DNA from: Engraulis encrasicolus
Taxonomy: Eukaryota > Chordata > Actinopteri > Clupeiformes > Engraulidae
Reading direction: 5' to 3'
Assembly (NCBI RefSeq): GCF_034702125.1
Contig: NC_085858.1
Coordinates: forward strand, 188,501 to 252,500
DNA length: 64,000 bases
How positions within the stretch are numbered: the stretch's first letter is position 1; every line of letters begins with the position of its first letter. A program made the translations under genes and the position numbers. The notes beneath the pieces were generated by a model that saw nothing but the letters and a program-made list of their open reading frames with translations, was not told where the DNA came from and did not search any database. This document shows positions 1 through 10,516 of this stretch, in pieces.

Positions 1-1354
1 TGACAGCAGGGAATCTGGCTTTTTCCGCTGGAAAATACTGGTGTAGCTGGGCCATTCATGTCAACACAGTAATTTGCAAGTCGATCACCCATTTGCAAGT
101 AAGGTTGTTATGACACCCGGTCGCTTTCAGCCATTAAGTGCACTTAGAGCTTGTTACTCAACACACTGCTACTATTTCACACATTTTAAACGTTGCCATT
201 TTGCAGGAAGAGGAGCACCAGTTTCATTTCTCAACATTTGAAACAAAACTGTAAACAAAATTAATTGTGACCAGTTGATAATGGGTTAATTATGTCCCTT
301 TAAATGACTGTGATTGATGTTGAGGTTTATTTTTAGTTTAGTTTTCAAGTTGTACTCTCGTACATACATAGTGACATGTACATACATAGTGTAAGTAGTA
401 AAGAAAAAAAATCTGGTTCAAGCCTTGGATACTGTAGATGTAACATCAATGAAACATGCAACATAATTACCTTAAACTGTCTGCCAGGTTGGAGCGAAAT
501 CCTTCCCGCTGAAAAAGAGTTTGTTAACAGTTCATTAACTAGGTCACAAGTAGGGTACAAGTGCCTATCGTAACAGTAATTTGCTGTGTAGTAACTTACC
601 ATTCTGGGCATGGTTCCCATTTCAGAAAGTCTTTGGAACACTCCCTGTGAAGGGAATACAATTATGTAATTTGTAGTTTGTAAAAGTGTGTATACACTGC
701 AATTACCATTACATGACTTGTCTTTATTCCGTAAAATGCACCATTCACTTGTATAGATCCATACATTGTTCAAACATGGTATAATTTTGAATGATTTACT
801 TGTTAATAAGTGAGAGGCAACCCCGTACCAATTATATTTTCCCCTAACGTTAACACAAGTTTATTATTTCTACTGTACTTTTCATATGCAATAAAGCATG
901 TCTTACCCTCCTTGTTCTTTCTTTCAAAACCCCAGCAATGGGGTATGTTTCGGCCTGGTGGTACTGGCACGCTGATAACAGAAAAGGGACAAATAAGTTA
1001 CTTATTACTCCGGTAACAATATTTAATTGAGAGACCACTGGTTTGAGAGACCACTGGTTCACTACTGGTTAACACATGCACACTTAAGTGATTTATTATG
1101 TAGTCATTTGCGCTTACCTCGTTGTTTTCTCACCAGGCCGGCGGCAACTCTTCTTTTGCCTACATGATTTGATATAAACAAGTATTTACTCAAATTGTAG
1201 CATATGTCAACACAATTAGATTTCACAGATAACATACAACATATGAAATGTATGCGACTGTTGCCTTCTCCAGGCCTACAGTGGGGTTAACACAGTAAAA
1301 TACGTATATGCTAGCTTACAATTCCTACATTGATACGTTACTGCACTATAATAG
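1..1354. other. No confident gene; small splice-bounded minus-strand segments
   Basis: I see no recognisable gene here. Three short minus-strand segments are open and sit between good acceptor and donor sites: 954-907 (reads AETYPIAGVLKERTRR, donor gtaaga), 644-600 (GVFQRLSEMGTMPRM, donor gtaagt) and 508-471 (starts REGFRSNLADSL, donor gtaatt). They could be small exons of one minus-strand gene that also includes the Glu-rich block at 1.36-1.73 kb and the segment at 2.04-2.20 kb, or relics of a mobile element. I do not recognise the protein, and the reading frames cannot be joined with certainty. Confidence 0.25.
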
Positions 1355-1362
1355 CTAGATAC

Positions 1363-1732
1363 CTTGTCTCTCCTCTGCTTTCTCCTGCATCTGCACCACT
1401 TCCTTCTCCTGCTCCCCTTCTTCAACTTCAACCACCGCCTCTTCCACTTCCTCTGCCACCTGCTCTTCCTCGGTCACCACCTCCTCTCCCTCTGCCACCT
1501 GCTCTTCCTCGGTCACCACCTCCTCTCCCTCTGCCACCTGCTCTTCCTCGGCATCACCTCCTCTCCCCTCTGCCACCTGCTCTTCCTCGGCCATCACACC
1601 TCCTCTCCCTCTGCCACCTGCTCTTCTCGGCCATCACCTCCTCTCCCTCTGCCACCTGCTCTTCCTCGGCCATCACCTCTTCCCCGAGCACCTGCTCTGG
1701 GGCTGCTGCGGTACCTCTTCGAGGTTGAGGGT
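1363..1732 (-). repeat. 39-bp minisatellite, Glu-rich on the minus strand
   Basis: About seven tandem units of roughly 39 bp (plus-strand core CTCTTCCTCGG...CTCTGCCACCTG) occupy 1460-1700. On the minus strand the unit encodes a 13-residue repeat of the form EEEQVAEGEEVVT, ending in a Glu/Val/Gln-rich tail that stops at a good splice donor (AGACAAG then gtatct, near 1363). The segment opens after an acceptor-like acatctacag near 1733. Some units are 38 or 41 bp, so the frame breaks within the array. It is either an acidic-repeat exon that has decayed or a minisatellite that is coding-like by chance. The proline/leucine-rich plus-strand readings of the same bases are shadows. Confidence 0.5.
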
Positions 1733-2042
1733 GACCACATCGTCCTTCTGCCAGTCTGTAGATGTTAGATAGACAACAATTGTTTTACTATGTGATAAAG
1801 TGTTAAACATAGTACATTCATCATCCAACAGGCACTGAAAATATGTCAGTATGGAACATGTTGCAGGTTGTCATTTGTCATTGTATGTTTGTTAATACCA
1901 TGTCTGTGTAAGCTTCTGTATAACTTAATTTCTTTCAGGATCAATAAGGCTACTCTACTTATTTAGAATCAGTGCAGCTATCCAAACTGTCTCTGATTTG
2001 GGATAGTGCACACACCATGTGTCACAGTGTAACTCTTCTCAC

Positions 2043-2196
2043 CTTGGCAAACGGAGCTAAACATTGAGGTGATCAAATCCATGCCTTTTCTCCCTGCTGC
2101 GCCAATGACAGACCTGGGGGTCATAATTGTGGCTGGCTTTTGGCCCCTCTGTACCAGCAGACATACCTTGAACCCCACTGCATAGAGCTTCTCCAG
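2043..2196 (-). CDS. Possible internal exon, function unknown
   Basis: A 154-bp open stretch on the minus strand lies between an acceptor (cttgcag) and a donor (gtgaga). It encodes about 51 residues beginning LEKLYAVGFKVCLLVQRG and ending near SMFSSVCQ. I do not recognise the family. Its only neighbours are other unassigned coding-like fragments on the same strand, so it may belong to a host gene reaching beyond the left edge or to a relic transposon. The start and end are inferred only from splice-like sites. Confidence 0.25.
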
Positions 2197-2209
2197 CTGC
2201 AAGGACATG

Positions 2210-3647
2210 AATCTTGATTACAATTTCGTCAAATATGTGAACAGAGGAACTGCAACATTTAAACCATCATTTTACCATTCCCTGAGTCAGACTTGCAACT
2301 GAAGAGTTCAGATGCAAAACCCCCTAAGTGCCTTTTCAGAAAATAATCTTACAAAACACCTACAGTAAAAACTCCCATAAAGTCATGTTTTGGATATCTC
2401 ATCTGCGCAATTTATCACTATGCAGCATTTTTGAGTAGTATTACCTACCTATGGTTATTACAGAGAATTAAATCAGGCACACTTCCTATTCACGTCACAT
2501 CAGTTGCCTGAGTCATCAAAACATACACGTCCTCCTGCCAGGATTTTGCTAGCTTATCGAAAACAAGGATAATGAGGTTTGCTGTCATCAAATTAGTTGT
2601 GAAAATGGAAGTTTGGAATAAGAAACAGCATAACACTGCAGCAGAAACTAATGTTGGTGAGTGTACTAGGGCGCATCTACTTTTTTCTACACTTGAATGT
2701 CACATGCCCCGGGACACGGCGTGTCTTCAGCTGATAGCTGTAAACAGAAGTGAGCCAGGTTCTCCTTTTTTCATGACCAGTGTTGGGAGGTAATGCATTA
2801 GAAAAAGTAGGCTAAGTAATGTTCTGTAGGCTAATGTGTTTGCGGTAATTGAAATGAAAGCAATTTCAGAAATGAAAATGACACTTGATTCTCGCGGGCG
2901 GTCTGGGGAAATGGGAATGAAGCAAGTAATAAGATGCTAAGCTGGTAATGGATGGCTCCCGTTTAAACTTAGTTGCTGTGGCCTGGCGTGGCCTGGCCTC
3001 GCTATAGTTGTTTATTTTTCCTTTTGTAGCCTACAGCTTTGGCTAATAGCTGTTGCTTGTCATAAATGACTGGAAAATCAGTTTGTGACAAAGGATGAAA
3101 TATTTCCCCATTCTGTAGGTGGAGGTGGGAGTCTCCGTACAATGACGAACAATGCAGAGTTAATAAATAATAATAAATAGTAAATGCTCATAAAATTATC
3201 ATAAAAGTACAAAAAATACTTAAAATATCACTCATTTAGTAGCTTATTATGTAACATTTCAGACATGATGAGACCAGAAATTGTTCTATTTTTGTTTTTT
3301 CGAAATCAGGGTACTAGGCTTCACTTTTTCACAGTTGTTAGAAAATTTGGTGACATGTTAAAATGTATTCACCTTTTTCGAAAAAAAGGGGGTGGCCCTC
3401 ACCTTACCCCATGGCTCACTTTACCCCAGTCTCCCCTATTGTTCATGTGGGATGAGGGGGGGATGGGCAGGTTCATAACAGTCCTCAGGTAGGCCTAATC
3501 GGCAGGGTGTAATGTGTGAGTGGGGGGAGGGTAGCTCAGTCATTCTTGAAAAGGGGGCATGGCATACGCCCAGCAACAAGTTTAAAGAGCCATTCCTCCG
3601 CTCTCTCAGGTACATTTCACTGTTGTTGTTGGTGTCAGTCAGTGGTC
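2210..3647. other. Non-coding, no feature recognised
   Basis: This stretch is AT-rich with only short open frames that lack splice support or recognisable motifs. I see no repeat structure in it beyond short homopolymer runs. Confidence 0.5.
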
Positions 3648-3734
3648 ATGCCTCAGCAAAGAGACCCTGATCGGGAGTGGGCCGACCTGCGTTGGCTGGA
3701 AATACAAGCACAGGAATATTTGGCAGAATATGAG
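3648..3734 (+). CDS. Possible first coding exon, function unknown
   Basis: An ATG (context gtcATGc) opens 29 codons (MPQQRDPDREWADLRWLEIQ...) ending exactly at a strong donor (GAG then gtaagt) in phase 0. The composition, charged with several Trp, looks coding. A possible second exon follows the acceptor tcctccaag near 3922 and runs about 60 codons (starting TPAAVSFLLLS) to a TAA at 4118-4120, with AATAAA at about 4287. I do not recognise either part. The second half is low-complexity Ser/Pro/Ala and may not be coding. Confidence 0.25.
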
Positions 3735-4194
3735 GTAAGTTCTTCTATTTAATCACTTAACTGTTATTAGTTCATCACTGTTATTGTCCTGTCTTGCACT
3801 TTGATGTCAGTTTCAAAATGTACACGCCAGTTTGGACTGGCACAAGGAACATTAGACAGCATGAAGTTATAACTGCTGTATATTTACTTATTATCCCTAT
3901 TCCCTCCATCATCTCCTCCAAGACACCCGCAGCTGTCTCCTTTCTCCTGCTTTCTCCAACACACCAACAGCCTCTCTCTGTCCTGCTCTCCTCTGTCTCC
4001 TCCATCCTGATCTCCAGTGCAGCAGCAGTGCCATCCATGTCACCCCCAGCAGCAGCACTGGCATTCATGCCCTCAGTAGCACCCAGGACAGAAAACACAA
4101 CATTTAAATTAAACTGTTAAAAAACTCTGTTAAGCTATTGCCATTCCACCAAGAACTAAGTGATTGCTGTGAGTTATTCAGCCAGTGGAATGTG

Positions 4195-4241
4195 CTGTGT
4201 GTGTGTATGTGTGTGTGTGTGTGGGGGGGGGGGGGGGGACT
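4195..4241. repeat. (GT)n plus poly-G microsatellite
   Basis: An interrupted GT tract runs into about 16 consecutive G residues and then poly-T. Confidence 0.9.
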
Positions 4242-4454
4242 TTTTTTTGTTTTGTTCCACTGCTGCATGTGTATGTTTGTGTTGTAAATAAATACTTGAA
4301 TGTTTGAAACATGCCTCTCGTGTGAGTTTCTTTACTTGGTAGGTTCTTGCATATGAAATGTATAGTGTGTCTTTAATAGCCTAATATTCATAGTCAATTC
4401 TTCTATCCCATTTAAAGGCTTAAACATTACATTATGAATTGCCGGTATTACTTT

Positions 4455-4560
4455 TCAAGGTTAAAGTCCCTCTAGCAATGCTTGGGGTTAGGTGTCCTGC
4501 TCAACGGCACTTCAGCCATGGATGGAGGTGTAGGGAGAGGTTAGGGTGGGATTAAAACCT
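4455..4560 (-). repeat. Partial SINE-like repeat
   Basis: The stretch around GGGGTTAGGTGTCCTGCTCA and CAGCCATGGATG matches, with divergence, the middle of the better-preserved SINE at 29.73-29.96 kb. Only the core is present here. Confidence 0.5.
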
Positions 4561-4615
4561 ACAACCCCATAGATAGAAAGAACACATAAAATAATACAGT
4601 AATCAACACTTTGTG

Positions 4616-4670
4616 ACCCCCCCCCCCCCCGCCCCCCCCCCCACACACCACACACACACACACACACACT
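4616..4670. repeat. Poly-C / (CA)n microsatellite
   Basis: Two C-runs separated by a single G, followed by a CA dinucleotide tract. This low-complexity stretch produces spurious Gly/Val frames on the other strand. Confidence 0.9.
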
Positions 4671-4850
4671 TTGAAAACCACTGGTCAATGTGGTGACTAG
4701 GCCTACATCAGCATCAGCATCTTTCAGAGAAAAGGTGAATAGGAGTGGTGCGTGCATCACCATCAGTGGAGCATCAACGTCTGGGCATGATCATAGGGTG
4801 ACCAGCTGTCCGGACTTCGGCCGGACAACCCCGCCCCTTAACTCACCGCC

Positions 4851-6030
4851 CTGTCGCAGTAGTCCTACCCGTGGCTTCAAATCGCCGGTGGGCGGCTTCA
4901 TGTAAATTCAAAGATAGCCTACGGGCAGGAGTGTAATTACCAGCGGTGTTTTAAATCCGGAGGCGGCTTATGTCACTCCCTCCCCGTGTAATTTTAAACA
5001 GAAGTTGTAGACTACATGCATATCGTAAATCAACCACGTAGTTTTCAAATGCCAACGCATGCATAGGCCTATCGTAAATCAACCACGAGACTCAAATCTT
5101 CTGTCGCAGTAGTCCTACCCGTGGCTTCAAATCGCCGGTGGGCGGCTTCATGTAAATTCAAAGATAGCCTACGGGCAGGAGTGTAATTACCAGCGGTGTT
5201 TTAAATCCGGAGGCGGCTTATGTCACTCCCTCCCCGTGTCATTTTAAACAGAAGTTGTAGACTACATGCATGCATATCGTAAATCAACCACGTAGTTTTC
5301 AAATGCCAAATCTTAAATCTTAAATCAACCACGAAACACGGGCAATAATAAAATGAAGTGTAATCAGGCTATCAGCGGTGTGGAGTAGGGCTACGGGCAT
5401 GAGTCTCCCCGTGTCATTTTAAACAGAAGTTGTAGACTACATGCATGCATATCGTAAATCAACCACGTAGTTTTCAAATGCCAAATCTTAAATCTTAAAT
5501 CAACCACGAAACACGGGCAATAATAAAAATGAAGTGTAATCAGGCTATCAGCGGTGTGGAGTAGGGCTACGGGCATGAGTGTAATCAGGCTATCAGCTGT
5601 GTTTTAAATCGGGAGGCGGCCGGTGTGGCTATCAGCGGTGGTGGAGTAGGGCTACGGGCATGAGTCTCCCCGTGTCATTTTAAACAGAAGTTGTAGACTA
5701 CATGCATGCATATCGTAAATCAACCACGTAGTTTTCAAATGCCAAATCTTAAATCTTAAATCAACCACGAAACACGGGCAATAATAAAATGAAGTGTAAT
5801 CAGGCTATCAGCGGTGTGGAGTAGGGCTACGGGCATGAGTGTAATCAGGCTATCAGCTGTGTTTTAAATCGGGAGGCGGCCGGTGTGGCAGCTTTTGTTA
5901 TATGCACCGGAATTCAAGCGATGCGCAAATGCCAACGCATGCATATCGTAAATCAACCACGTAGTTTTCAATGCATATCGTAAATCAACCACGAGACTGA
6001 AACCGTAAATCAACCACGAAACACGGGCAA
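4851..6030. repeat. Complex tandem repeat array
   Basis: A roughly 250-bp unit starting TGTCGCAGTAGTCCTACC is present at about 4853 and again at about 5102, nearly identical over some 200 bp. It is followed by shorter rearranged units. The module AAACAGAAGTTGTAGACTAC recurs four times (near 4992, 5245, 5420 and 5682), with GTAAATCAACCACG many times and AATCAGGCTATCAGCGGTGT several times. Spacings of about 250, 175 and 260 bp show a higher-order arrangement that lost and gained sub-blocks. No coding content is seen. Confidence 0.9.
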
Positions 6031-6120
6031 TATCGTGAATTCACCACGTCCTTGTACATAATTTCCCCCAGAAATTCCCCCATTTTTTTCGTGAAGACTT
6101 TACGACTGGCGCGAGATAGG

Positions 6121-6216
6121 GCTCACCAGCAACGGGGGATGGGCAACCTGCTAAGAGCAGTGAGGAGAGGTCTGACTGTTGAGGGCTCAGGGGCTCAGGA
6201 CTCACAATTCTTAACA
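6121..6216 (-). repeat. Truncated 3' LTR of the BEL/Pao element
   Basis: Almost identical to 11159-11254. Beyond position 6121 the similarity stops abruptly, so only the first 96 bp of the LTR (element orientation) remain. Confidence 0.7.
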
Positions 6217-6725
6217 GCCGCCCCCAACTTTGTGTAGAAAAGTTGAAAATGGTGAGGTGAAAGGGGTGCCGATGGGATGCTGATGGTCCAGAGGACAGGT
6301 GGCGTGTGGTCTGGTCCGAGACCCAAGCTGTACTGCTGACTGCCACCAGCTCCTGGCACGGCTGGGATGACCGGAAGATCAGGTCGGATGTCTGAGCCGC
6401 CCCATCTGCCCACGGCGACTGGACCGATGAGGCTCCGACGCTGGAGTGGAGGGATGCTGGTGTAGCTGCTGCTGCTGCTGCTCCTCCACACGGCTGTGTG
6501 GAACTGCTGACCTGGGGTGGACACTCGGGGAAGGACTCCTGATGGCGGCACTGAGGGTGGCCGCCTCATGACGGGCTCTGACAGGTGTGCGCCGTGGCTC
6601 CTTCCTGCCACTGGTGATGCTGACGTGACGCACAACCTGACCCGGGGATGATGGGTGAAGCTGAGACAGAGGGGGGCGCCAGTTGTGGCTGTCAGCTGAG
6701 TTGCTGGCAGAACTGACTGCCTCAT

Positions 6726-8234
6726 TAGCCTTAGTCTCACTGCAGGGCCAGCCCCGGGCTGGCCCGGACAAAAGGGGGCTGACGGTGATCTCATCAAAAG
6801 GGGGCTAGGTGCTAAAGATGGCCGCCGGGCCAGGTTGTGGGGCTAAGGGCCGGTTTCCCTGGCCCGTCGAATTCGATGGGCCAGCAAGCACCGCCGAGGC
6901 TCGGAGGCGGGGTCAACCTCGGGCGATATAGCCCACGTGCGATATAGCCTACCAGACCTTCGGCGATAATAGCGCAAAAGCTAAATAAGCCGACATAAAT
7001 GTCATGTGTGAGTATTTGTGAGACACTTTTTATTGGTGTCCAGTGGAAAGCATGCCAAATCACGATAATGGCACAAGAGTTGGCGGCTAAAAGCAGAAAA
7101 AAGCCGACATGACTTAGCTATGACATCCCAAGTTTAGTGGTGCCCATGATGCCCTGATAACAACAAAAAAGTTATGTTGGCTAAATAACTTTAAAAACAC
7201 AAACAGAAGTGCCAAAGTTGCATCTTATGAAATTATGCCATAAGAAAGCCAAACACCCCAAACTAATAATTTGCCCAGAATTTAGCGATAAGTCCCCCAT
7301 GCAGCCACATTATTACACAGTAAAGCACAGCTGTTATTGACTTAGGCCTATTTAAAATCATCCTCACTCTGCTGCCCTAGTGTCTCATGTTTTGCAGACT
7401 ATACTAAACCATAGGCATACGTTTTGCAGACATGTGCCATAGTGCGCACACTTAGAATTCCCTGCAGGACACACACCGATGTTATGCAGATTGAACGACT
7501 TGTAGGCTACGCTACTTCCGTGGCTACTTTAATAAATAGTCGCTATTCCCCTGGCTCATCATTTTCTATAGCAGCTGATGAAGATGCTATGTCTCCGGGA
7601 TTTGGTCTCTTTTCACATGGTAACTTATTCAATTACCTGCACATTCACCATGAATACAGGTTGCACGCCGCAACGAGGGGGTGTGTCGCTATGTCCGGGG
7701 CTCATAATTTTCTATAGCAACTGATGAAGGTGCTATGTCTCCGGGATTTGGTCTCCTTTCACATGGTAACTTATTCAATTACCTGCACATTCATGTCTCG
7801 CTATGTCCGGGGCTCATGCTTCTGTGCGCTATTGGGGGGATTAACTGGGCATGTTCGCACGTCTCCTTCTGTTCACTCTCAGTTGTCGAGCTGCTCGTAT
7901 TTTCATGCGTCTTTGTCTTCTTAACATGCGCTGCGTCCCATACAGCTTCTGAATCGACAACTTTGCCATGTAATAAAACTGTTCTTGAAAGGCAAGCCAT
8001 TTTCTTTGCTTTTGCGTTGTTCTGTTGTTGTCCTTCTGTGATTTGGTGCGAAAGTGGGCTGTGCCCGACTGACGTTTCACAAACAAGGCGTGTACCTGAA
8101 TGTGCCTGGGGTCGGCTATGAGTCCGATCAGGCAAAAAATGGCCCGGGGCCGGCAGCTCCGAGCCGGCCACTCTCCTGAGCCCCGGGCGGCCCCGGGCCG
8201 CTGAAGCGCGGCTAATGAGACCAAGGCTATTGTG
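6726..8234. mobile_element. Possible nested GC-rich insertion in the BEL/Pao element
   Basis: Imperfect inverted ends, ATTAGCCTTAGTCTCACT at 6724 and the complement of AATAGCCTTGGTCTCATT at 8231, bracket about 1.5 kb of material. The borders are GC-rich (CCAGCCCCGGGCTGG on the left, CCCCGGGCGGCCCCGGGCC on the right) and the middle is AT-richer. It interrupts what should be polymerase sequence. No transposase frame is seen, so it would be non-autonomous. It could instead be an internal rearrangement of the retroelement. Target duplications are not clear. Confidence 0.35.
7548..7812. repeat. Two-copy tandem duplication, about 150-bp unit
   Basis: The block from GCTCATCATTTTCTATAGCA through ATTACCTGCACATTCA and the flank CGCTATGTCCGGGGCTCAT is repeated about 149 bp downstream with a few substitutions. 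A run of some 90 bp is nearly identical. Confidence 0.85.
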
Positions 8235-8408
8235 GACCTCTGGTTGCTTCTGACCATGCCTGCTAGCCGCTGCCTGAGCCAGCCTGCTTGAGGTGTGGCG
8301 CTGGCGCTTGGCAGACTGATGACGGCTGGCAGGTGTCTGTTCCTCGGTGAACAGACAGCTTGAGGGTGACTGCTGAAGCTGGGCTGGTCCTTGGAGCGCC
8401 CAACCGAG

Positions 8409-10061
8409 TCAAGTCTTCATTGCTGCTGGCCCACCTGAAGGGCCCAGGTGCACTGGCTTGACTGGCGTGATGAGATGAGGGCAGTCTGAACCAATGAGCA
8501 GCAGGGGCTGAGCTGCCGTGAACTCCTGTAGCGGCAGACCTCTGAGATGAGGGTAGGTCTCCTGAAGGGCCTCTACTGGGTAGGAGTGGCTGGACAGGTG
8601 AAGCTCTGGCGACGTGAATGCCTGCTTGATAGGGAACTGGTTCCGGGGCTGATCAGCAGGTGAAACAGAGAAGGAGACTGATCTCCCTGAGACGGGCCTC
8701 TGTTTCTCACCAAAAGTCCTGAGTGAGACCTCCTCCTTCTGACCCTGGAGATGTAGCCTCTGAGCCGCACTGTGAATGAGGATGGTGCGCTCTGACCCAT
8801 CGTCCAGGATAGCATGAGTTTCCACCTTCCTCCCGCGGTGATGAAGGCACACCTTCACCATCTTGAATAGCACCGTGCTACTGCGTGCTGAGGTGACGCA
8901 GTAGTTCACAGGCTCACGGGCAGTGGCTGACTTCTGTGAAGTGGAGGTTGAGGTTGGACTGTTGACCTCATGTAGAACTTCGAGGTGGGTGCGGTTACAC
9001 TGCAGACAGCGAGCCTTCAGGTAACACTGGGCAGTCTGGTGATCCCGACCACACCTCAAACACTTGTTTCCAGCCGTGATCCATTCCACTCGCTGCTGAG
9101 TGGAGAACGATGTGAAGACAGGGCACTGGTTGAAGTAGTGCTCTGTTGTCCTGCAGCACGGACAGAACTTCTGTGGCTCTCTCTGACGAGCCGACGATGA
9201 TGATGACGAAGATGAGGATGACGACGGTGATGAAGATGGCTCAGCAGACTTGACAGGACACGTCTCCTGATGCGGCGGAGATGGCGGTCTCGCTGACTGA
9301 TACGAGGACTGCAGCTGCGTGTGCTGGTCCGAACCCGTGGCCCTCTGGTCTGCCAATGAGTGAGGCGCAGCCTGCTGTCTCTGTGCAGATGAGGGGGGTC
9401 GTGAGCTGTCCACTGGTGGCCGTTGCTGACACCTCTCGTGCTCTGTTGGTTCTGCATACCCAGGCGAGGAAGGATGCAGCAGTGGTGGCACCCGGGGTGG
9501 TGGCTCTGCTGCATCGCCTGGAGTGTAGAACACTGGTGGAGGAGGTGGCGGGAAGTTGTCATCATCCAGCTGTGCAGGCTGAGGAGAAGGGGGGCGTGCC
9601 TCTGGTCCTGGGACATGCCAGTGATCCCTCACTGGATGACATGGGCTGTGATGTCCGACGGAAGAGGACGCTGGAGCAGCTGGCACCTGGAGACCGGCTA
9701 GGTGCTGCTGCATGAGGAAATCCACGTCTCTCCTCAGCTGCTGATTGGCTGCACGCATCAGCCTGCTTTCCTCTCGCAGTGCCTGGAAGGTCTGCCTGTG
9801 TTCCTCTCTCAGCTGCTTGAGAGCGGCGAGGATTGCTCCTGATGCGTCGAGGTGGGTCTGAGCAGCAGGGGGAGACGGTGTCACCTCCCGGGGCCTGCTG
9901 TGTCCCACGACGGGGATGTCCATGCGTGTGTGTGTCTGATCCTCAGGGAAGGACATCTTCACTGTGGCAATTGTTGTATCCGGCGAGGAGGACCATGAAA
10001 AAATAGAAAATACAAAAGGACATAAGTGAATCATATATACATAATAGACATAATTAACCAT
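8409..10061 (-). CDS. BEL/Pao gag-protease polyprotein, truncated by a stop
   Basis: The open frame has up to 550 codons; the Met at residue 36 (MSFPEDQTH) is a more likely start than the hydrophobic first 35 residues. In order there are an alpha-helical, probably coiled-coil region (about 75-120), a Pro/Ser/Gln-rich spacer with a poly-Ser run (280-290), and Cys/His knuckles of the BEL type (CPCC..TEHYFNQC, CLRCGRDHQTAQC, CLQCNRTHLEVLH; 300-364). A retropepsin-like aspartic site follows (AILDDGSERTI, 417-427). The frame ends in TGA right after AAMKT. The same frame continues as LGWALQGP, a motif that follows the protease in this superfamily, so the stop is probably a CGA-to-TGA change in a formerly longer gag-pol. 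The family normally packages the element RNA and cleaves the polyprotein. This copy cannot do so alone. Confidence 0.82.
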   Translation of the reverse strand: MVNYVYYVYMIHLCPFVFSIFSWSSSPDTTIATVKMSFPEDQTHTRMDIPVVGHSRPREVTPSPPAAQTHLDASGAILAALKQLREEHRQTFQALREESRLMRAANQQLRRDVDFLMQQHLAGLQVPAAPASSSVGHHSPCHPVRDHWHVPGPEARPPSPQPAQLDDDNFPPPPPPVFYTPGDAAEPPPRVPPLLHPSSPGYAEPTEHERCQQRPPVDSSRPPSSAQRQQAAPHSLADQRATGSDQHTQLQSSYQSARPPSPPHQETCPVKSAEPSSSPSSSSSSSSSSSARQREPQKFCPCCRTTEHYFNQCPVFTSFSTQQRVEWITAGNKCLRCGRDHQTAQCYLKARCLQCNRTHLEVLHEVNSPTSTSTSQKSATAREPVNYCVTSARSSTVLFKMVKVCLHHRGRKVETHAILDDGSERTILIHSAAQRLHLQGQKEEVSLRTFGEKQRPVSGRSVSFSVSPADQPRNQFPIKQAFTSPELHLSSHSYPVEALQETYPHLRGLPLQEFTAAQPLLLIGSDCPHLITPVKPVHLGPSGGPAAMKT

Positions 10062-10351
10062 GAAAAAAATATAGTGCTGTGTGATGCACTCGAAAAAGGA
10101 CTGTATGATAGGGGCTGGATCAGGTATACAACAAACACCACAGGCTGTCCGGCCAGAACAGTATGAAGATGTCCAATGAAGTCAGACACACACAGATGTA
10201 AAGGCAAGCCGTGAAAACCGTGGTTTTACTGTAAAAGTAAAGAAATACAAACAAGACATGAGAAACATTTACATAATAAAAATGCAATATGCAAAATACA
10301 CATACAGAGTATATACAATACAATATACAATATATACAGTGAGGAGATGAG

Positions 10352-10516
10352 GATAGCTGCCTACAGCTGCTATCTTACCAAGGGGGAGGGAAAACATGAA
10401 GGTGACTGCCTACAAGCAGCCACTTAAGCAGGGGGGAATGATAGGAGGGGAACATGACACAGCTACCTACAAGCTGTGTGGACCTGGGCATGGGTATGTG
10501 AATGCTGCCTACAGCA
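10352..10516 (-). repeat. Four similar short hairpins in the BEL/Pao 5' region
   Basis: Short inverted repeats lie at 10352-10374, 10402-10423, 10457-10479 and 10503-10516, each centred on the plus-strand core GCTGCCTACAGC or a close variant (minus loop TGTAGG). The third has an uninterrupted 8-bp stem, ACACAGCT/AGCTGTGT. They lie between the LTR start and gag in element orientation, so they would be in the LTR or the untranslated leader. Confidence 0.7.

Noticed and set aside
1330..1768. Pro/Leu-rich plus-strand frames of about 130 codons
   Set aside because: They are shadows of the Glu-rich minisatellite and have no splice support.
6195..6797. 200-codon minus-strand frame downstream of the BEL/Pao gag
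   Set aside because: No retroelement or other motif is visible. It is GC-rich and low in complexity, and overlapping frames look equally open.
9056..9715. Frames of 140-190 codons on both strands within 9.05-9.72 kb
   Set aside because: They overlap the BEL/Pao gag in other frames and carry no motifs.
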